Positions 60,587 to 64,000 of a DNA stretch of 64,000 nt are shown piece by piece. Location of the stretch: NCBI RefSeq assembly GCF_029873635.1, contig NC_080417.1, positions 32,972,214 to 33,036,213 of the forward strand. Reading direction: 5' to 3'. Within the stretch, counting starts at the first letter, position 1. The number at the start of each line of letters is the position of its first letter. The translations under genes and the position numbers were made by a program. The DNA comes from Malania oleifera (Eukaryota; Streptophyta; Magnoliopsida; Santalales; Ximeniaceae). Below the pieces are notes generated by a model. That model was not told the DNA's origin. It ran no database searches and saw nothing but the letters and a program-made list of their open reading frames with translations.

Positions 60587-61300
60587 CTAAAGTACTAGAT
60601 TAGCAATGAATGCCTGGTGATTTCCTTCTACTAGCTCCACATCAAGCCTTTCTAAATCGATTTGGATCGGATACTGAGTCACTATTATTGACACTGAGGC
60701 ATTCCCTGATTTCCGGCTCAAAGCATTAGCTACCATATTAGCCTTCACTAGGTTGTAACTGGTGGTGTAGTCGTAATCTTTAATCAATTCCAGCCACCTT
60801 CTTTGCCTCACATTTAACTCTTTCTAGGTGAAGAAATACTTCAAACTTTTATGATCAATATAGATTTCACATTTTCCATTGTACAAGTAATGTCTCCAAA
60901 TTTTCAATGCATACACCACCGCAGCTAACTCCAAATCATGGTTAGGGTAATTCTTTTCATACTCTTTAAGTTGTCAGGAAGTATACGCCACAACTCTCCC
61001 CTGCTACATTAGAACACACCCCAACCCTTTCTGAGACATGTCACTGTAGATTAAAAAATCCCCTTCTCTTGAAGGAATTGTCAAAACTGGTGCAGTGATG
61101 AGTCACTGCTTCAACTCTTGAAAACTCTATTCACACTCATCTGTCCATTCAAACTTCACACTTTTCCTGGTTAACTTGGTCAAAGGGCTTAACAGTTTAG
61201 AGAAACTTTCTACAAACCAGTAGTAGTATCCTGTCAATCCCAAGAAACTCTTGACTTCTTACACATTTTTTGGTCTTTCCCAGTCCAATACCGCCTCAAT
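60587..61300 (-). pseudogene. Element B pol: RNase H domain
   Basis: Minus-strand frame with [50 protein letters not shown] and ANALSRK. The acidic residues D, E and D of the active site are visible. Stops replace residues at several places (for example between YTS and QLKEYE). Confidence 0.85.
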
Positions 61301-61301
61301 C

Positions 61302-62183
61302 TTATTCGGATCCACATAAATGCCACCCCTGGATACCACGTGTTCGAGGAAAGTGACTTGCTTCAACCAGAACACACACTTTCTTGAATTTTGCATACAA
61401 CTTTCTTTCTCTTAGCACTTGAAGAACTAACCTCAAATGTTCCTCATGCTCCTCAGGACTCTTTGAATATACCAAAATGTCATCAATAAAAACCACAAAA
61501 AATTGATCTAGGTACTGGTGGAAGACCCTATTCATCAAGTCCATGAATACAACGGGAGCATTCGTCAGTTCGAACGACATAACCAGGAACTCATAATGGT
61601 CATACTGATTCCAGAATGTTGTCTTTGGAATATCCTATGCCCTGACCTTTACTTGATGGTACCCAAATCATAGATCAATCTTTGAGAAAGTCCGTGTCCC
61701 TTGTAACTGGTCAAAAAAATCATCAATACGGGAAAACAGGTATTTATTCTTAATGGTCACTTTATTTATCTCTCTGTAGTCCATGCACATTCTCATTAAT
61801 CCATCCTTCTCTTTCACAAACAATACGGGCGCTCCCCAGGGTAACATGCTAGGCTTGATAAACCCCTTGTCCACTAATTCCTATATCTACTTTTTCAATT
61901 CTTTCAATTCCGCTAGAGCCATTTTGTACGGCGCTTTAGAAATCGATGCTGTTTTCGGAGATAGTTCGATTGTAAACTTAACCTCACGATCAGGAGGCAG
62001 TCCTAAAAAATCCTTCGGAAACACGTTAGGAAAATCTTTCACTATCAGAATATCTTCTAACCTGGATTCCCCTTTCAACACTTCTTTTAAACAGGCCAAG
62101 TACCCCTGGCATCCCTCTAACAACAACCTCCTCGCCTGAACAGCTGATAATATTTGTGGTGGGGAATGCACATATGTCCTCAC
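61302..62183 (-). pseudogene. Element B pol: reverse transcriptase
   Basis: The linker DFPNVFPKDFLGLPPDRE precedes the RT domain: [36 protein letters not shown] (first catalytic Asp), [10 protein letters not shown] and [12 protein letters not shown] with the catalytic Asp pair near 61479-61487. Stops occur after LKELKK and after KIDL, and the frame shifts near 61380. Confidence 0.9.
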
Positions 62184-62560
62184 AAATCAGTACTCCTGCT
62201 CTCCTAGAGGTTTGAATACTACTTCTTTCTTATGGCAGTCAATACTGGCATAATTGGTTGCTAGCTAGTCCATTCCCAGAATTACTTCCAAACCGTGCAT
62301 GTCTAAGACTGCCAATTTAGTTAGCAACGACCTCCCCTGAATACTGATTGGACAATCTTTGAGTACCCTCCTACACAACACTACAATCCTAGATGGTGTA
62401 GCCCCTGATAAACTGACATCCAATGGTTAAACTCCTATTTCACATGACTTGATAAACTCCCGAGCAATGAAGGAGTAAGTCGCTCCTGAATCAAATAACA
62501 CAATAGCTTTATATGACAGAATATAAATAATACTTGTCACAACGTCGCCGGCTGCCTCTA
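62184..62560 (-). pseudogene. Element B aspartic protease region
   Basis: LFDSGATYSFIA carries the D-S-G active site (62479-62493). The later VILGMD-stop-LATNY is the family motif ILGMDWL with Trp changed to a stop near 62266. Confidence 0.85.
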
Positions 62561-63619
62561 TGTCTCCCGGGATCATAGCATAAACTTGCGCTAGGGCGGT
62601 ATTCCTCTTCTGATTACTTCGGGGTGCTTGATTGTTTCCCTAGTAGCGATTTGGAGCAGACGCCAGATTCAACGACATACGAAAATCTTGTATAGTATGT
62701 CCTGGTCTACCACACCGATAGCAGACAAACACCTTGGCTCGACATTCACCTTGGTGTCTCCTATTGCACCTCAAACAAAAATGGGGTGCTGGGTTAGCCT
62801 GAGGGACTCGATGTCCCACTACCTGCCACTAGCCCCCATCGTATCTCCTCCATTGGCCCTGAGTAGTGCCTGCCTGAAAACTAGGAGGTGTAGGCCTCTT
62901 TCTCCAACTCTGCACTCCGATGCCCCTCTGCCGACTCACCTTAGCTACAGTGGTTTTATACACCAGCTCTAAAAAATCTCGTATCTGCAACACTGCCACC
63001 TACTCATATATTTCCTACCTCAGCCCTCTCTCAAACCTTTGCGCCTTTCTGAATTCATCTGGAATCATAAATGGGGCAAAATGTGACAGCTCCACAAATT
63101 TAGCAGCATACTATGGCACTGTCAAATGGCCCTGGTCATATTCAAGAACTGCTCCATTTTGGCATTTGTAACGGAGGCAGGAAAGTAGCGGTCGTAAAAG
63201 ATCTCCTTAAATCATCCCCAAGTTAGCATTACAGGTACTGGTCTCTGCTCCTCCAGGAGCTTTACCGCTGACCACCATCGTTTGGTCTCCCTTGTTAACT
63301 TAAAAGTGGCATATAGTACTTTCTGTTTGTCGGTGCAATGTAGTACTGTCAAGATTTTCTCAATCTCCTACAACCAATTTTCTACCATAATTGAATTGGC
63401 ACTCCCTGGAAAGGCCGAGGGATTCATTCAGGTGAACTGCTCTATCGTGCAGTTTTGATCTACCATCAAACAACCCTGCTCCCGAGAACTTCGTGCTATC
63501 TCAGCCATAACCTATTGAACAACACTACATAGGAACTGATCTGATTTGCTGGCACTTGAGCTGAATGCCCCCACGTGGTTATTGCCCCTAGCATTCGTGT
63601 TAATATTTCTAGGGTCCAT
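62561..63619 (-). pseudogene. Element B gag with defective zinc knuckle
   Basis: It starts at ATG 63619 (MDPRNINTN). The capsid part reads [19 protein letters not shown] and WWSAVKLL. The zinc knuckle near 62690-62730 is CYRCGRPGHTIQDF, with the last Cys of the CCHC set replaced by Phe. Many stops and frame changes are present between 63420 and 62600. Confidence 0.8.
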
Positions 63620-64000
63620 CCTGAAAATAGGACAAAAACAATCTTAGAATCTCACTTTCTTAATATGACAGTACTATTATCTAACTAAGAACCTTAAGAT
63701 ATCCTCATATAACCCATCAACTCAATGTCCATACTCCCAATTTAAGATTAAATCTTATTGCGCAGAAATGAGAACCAGTGATAGTTTACCATGACTTTCC
63801 TGAAATCGTCACCTTAAGAAAAACACAGAAACTACCATGGAATTTCCTGTCTTTAGGCCATGAGACAAAAACCTAAATTCCATTTTAACTTCCATAACAA
63901 TATCCTACTATACACCTGATCCACTCATTTCCTACTCTCATCAAGATCCATTCCTATACTCTGGAATTGTATCTGATTAAATCTACAAAACCTAGCAACC
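63620..64000 (-). other. Upstream (5') untranslated part of element B
   Basis: No open frame and no primer site or LTR end is recognisable up to the window edge; the 5' LTR must lie beyond it. Confidence 0.5.

Overview
This window looks like transposon-rich nuclear DNA of a flowering plant, most likely a eudicot; I do not assign a species. The evidence is a spliced plant gene with GT-AG introns, an intronless plant MCTP gene, chromovirus-type Ty3/gypsy and SIRE-like Ty1/copia LTRs, tRNA-derived SINEs, an RTE-type LINE end, an hAT-type MITE, and AT-rich intergenic DNA with TA, ATT and GA microsatellites. I see only two credible host genes.

Layout. 1-4672: a minus-strand LTR inserted into the integrase region of a decayed plus-strand Ty3/gypsy element, followed by that element's own 3' LTR. 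4673-10194: the internal region and 3' LTR of a large non-coding LTR element (LARD-like, copia-type ends). 12488-23000, minus strand: a four-coding-exon gene that I read as Mediator-associated protein 2 (RPA34.5-like fold). Its introns carry a 1.57-kb foldback transposon, a LINE end and a tandem duplication. 24243-28591: an inverted second copy of the LARD-like family. 28592-41703: two related copia-like LTRs on the minus strand. The second is split by an 8.3-kb non-autonomous gypsy-type element (31746-40053) with two LTRs, a Met-tRNA primer site, a SINE, an 81-bp tandem array and a broken homeobox (WOX-like) gene. 43112-43573: a hAT MITE with a perfect 8-bp target duplication. 46099-48450: the MCTP gene, three C2 domains plus a C-terminal membrane region. 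50276-51985: a solo LTR with a perfect 5-bp target duplication. 52332-54271: a gypsy LTR with primer site. 55354-64000: two nested minus-strand Ty3/gypsy elements, the second showing gag, protease, RT, RNase H and integrase, all with stops.

The two host genes show no sign of joint function. The most unusual items are (1) the homeobox-like pseudogene carried inside a non-autonomous retroelement; (2) arrays of short palindromes with a GTCGAC core in the promoter-proximal part of nearly every LTR here, across gypsy- and copia-type families; and (3) a 79-bp duplication that doubles the splice acceptor and start codon of the Mediator-associated gene. All alignments, boundaries and family names were judged by eye, without database searches.
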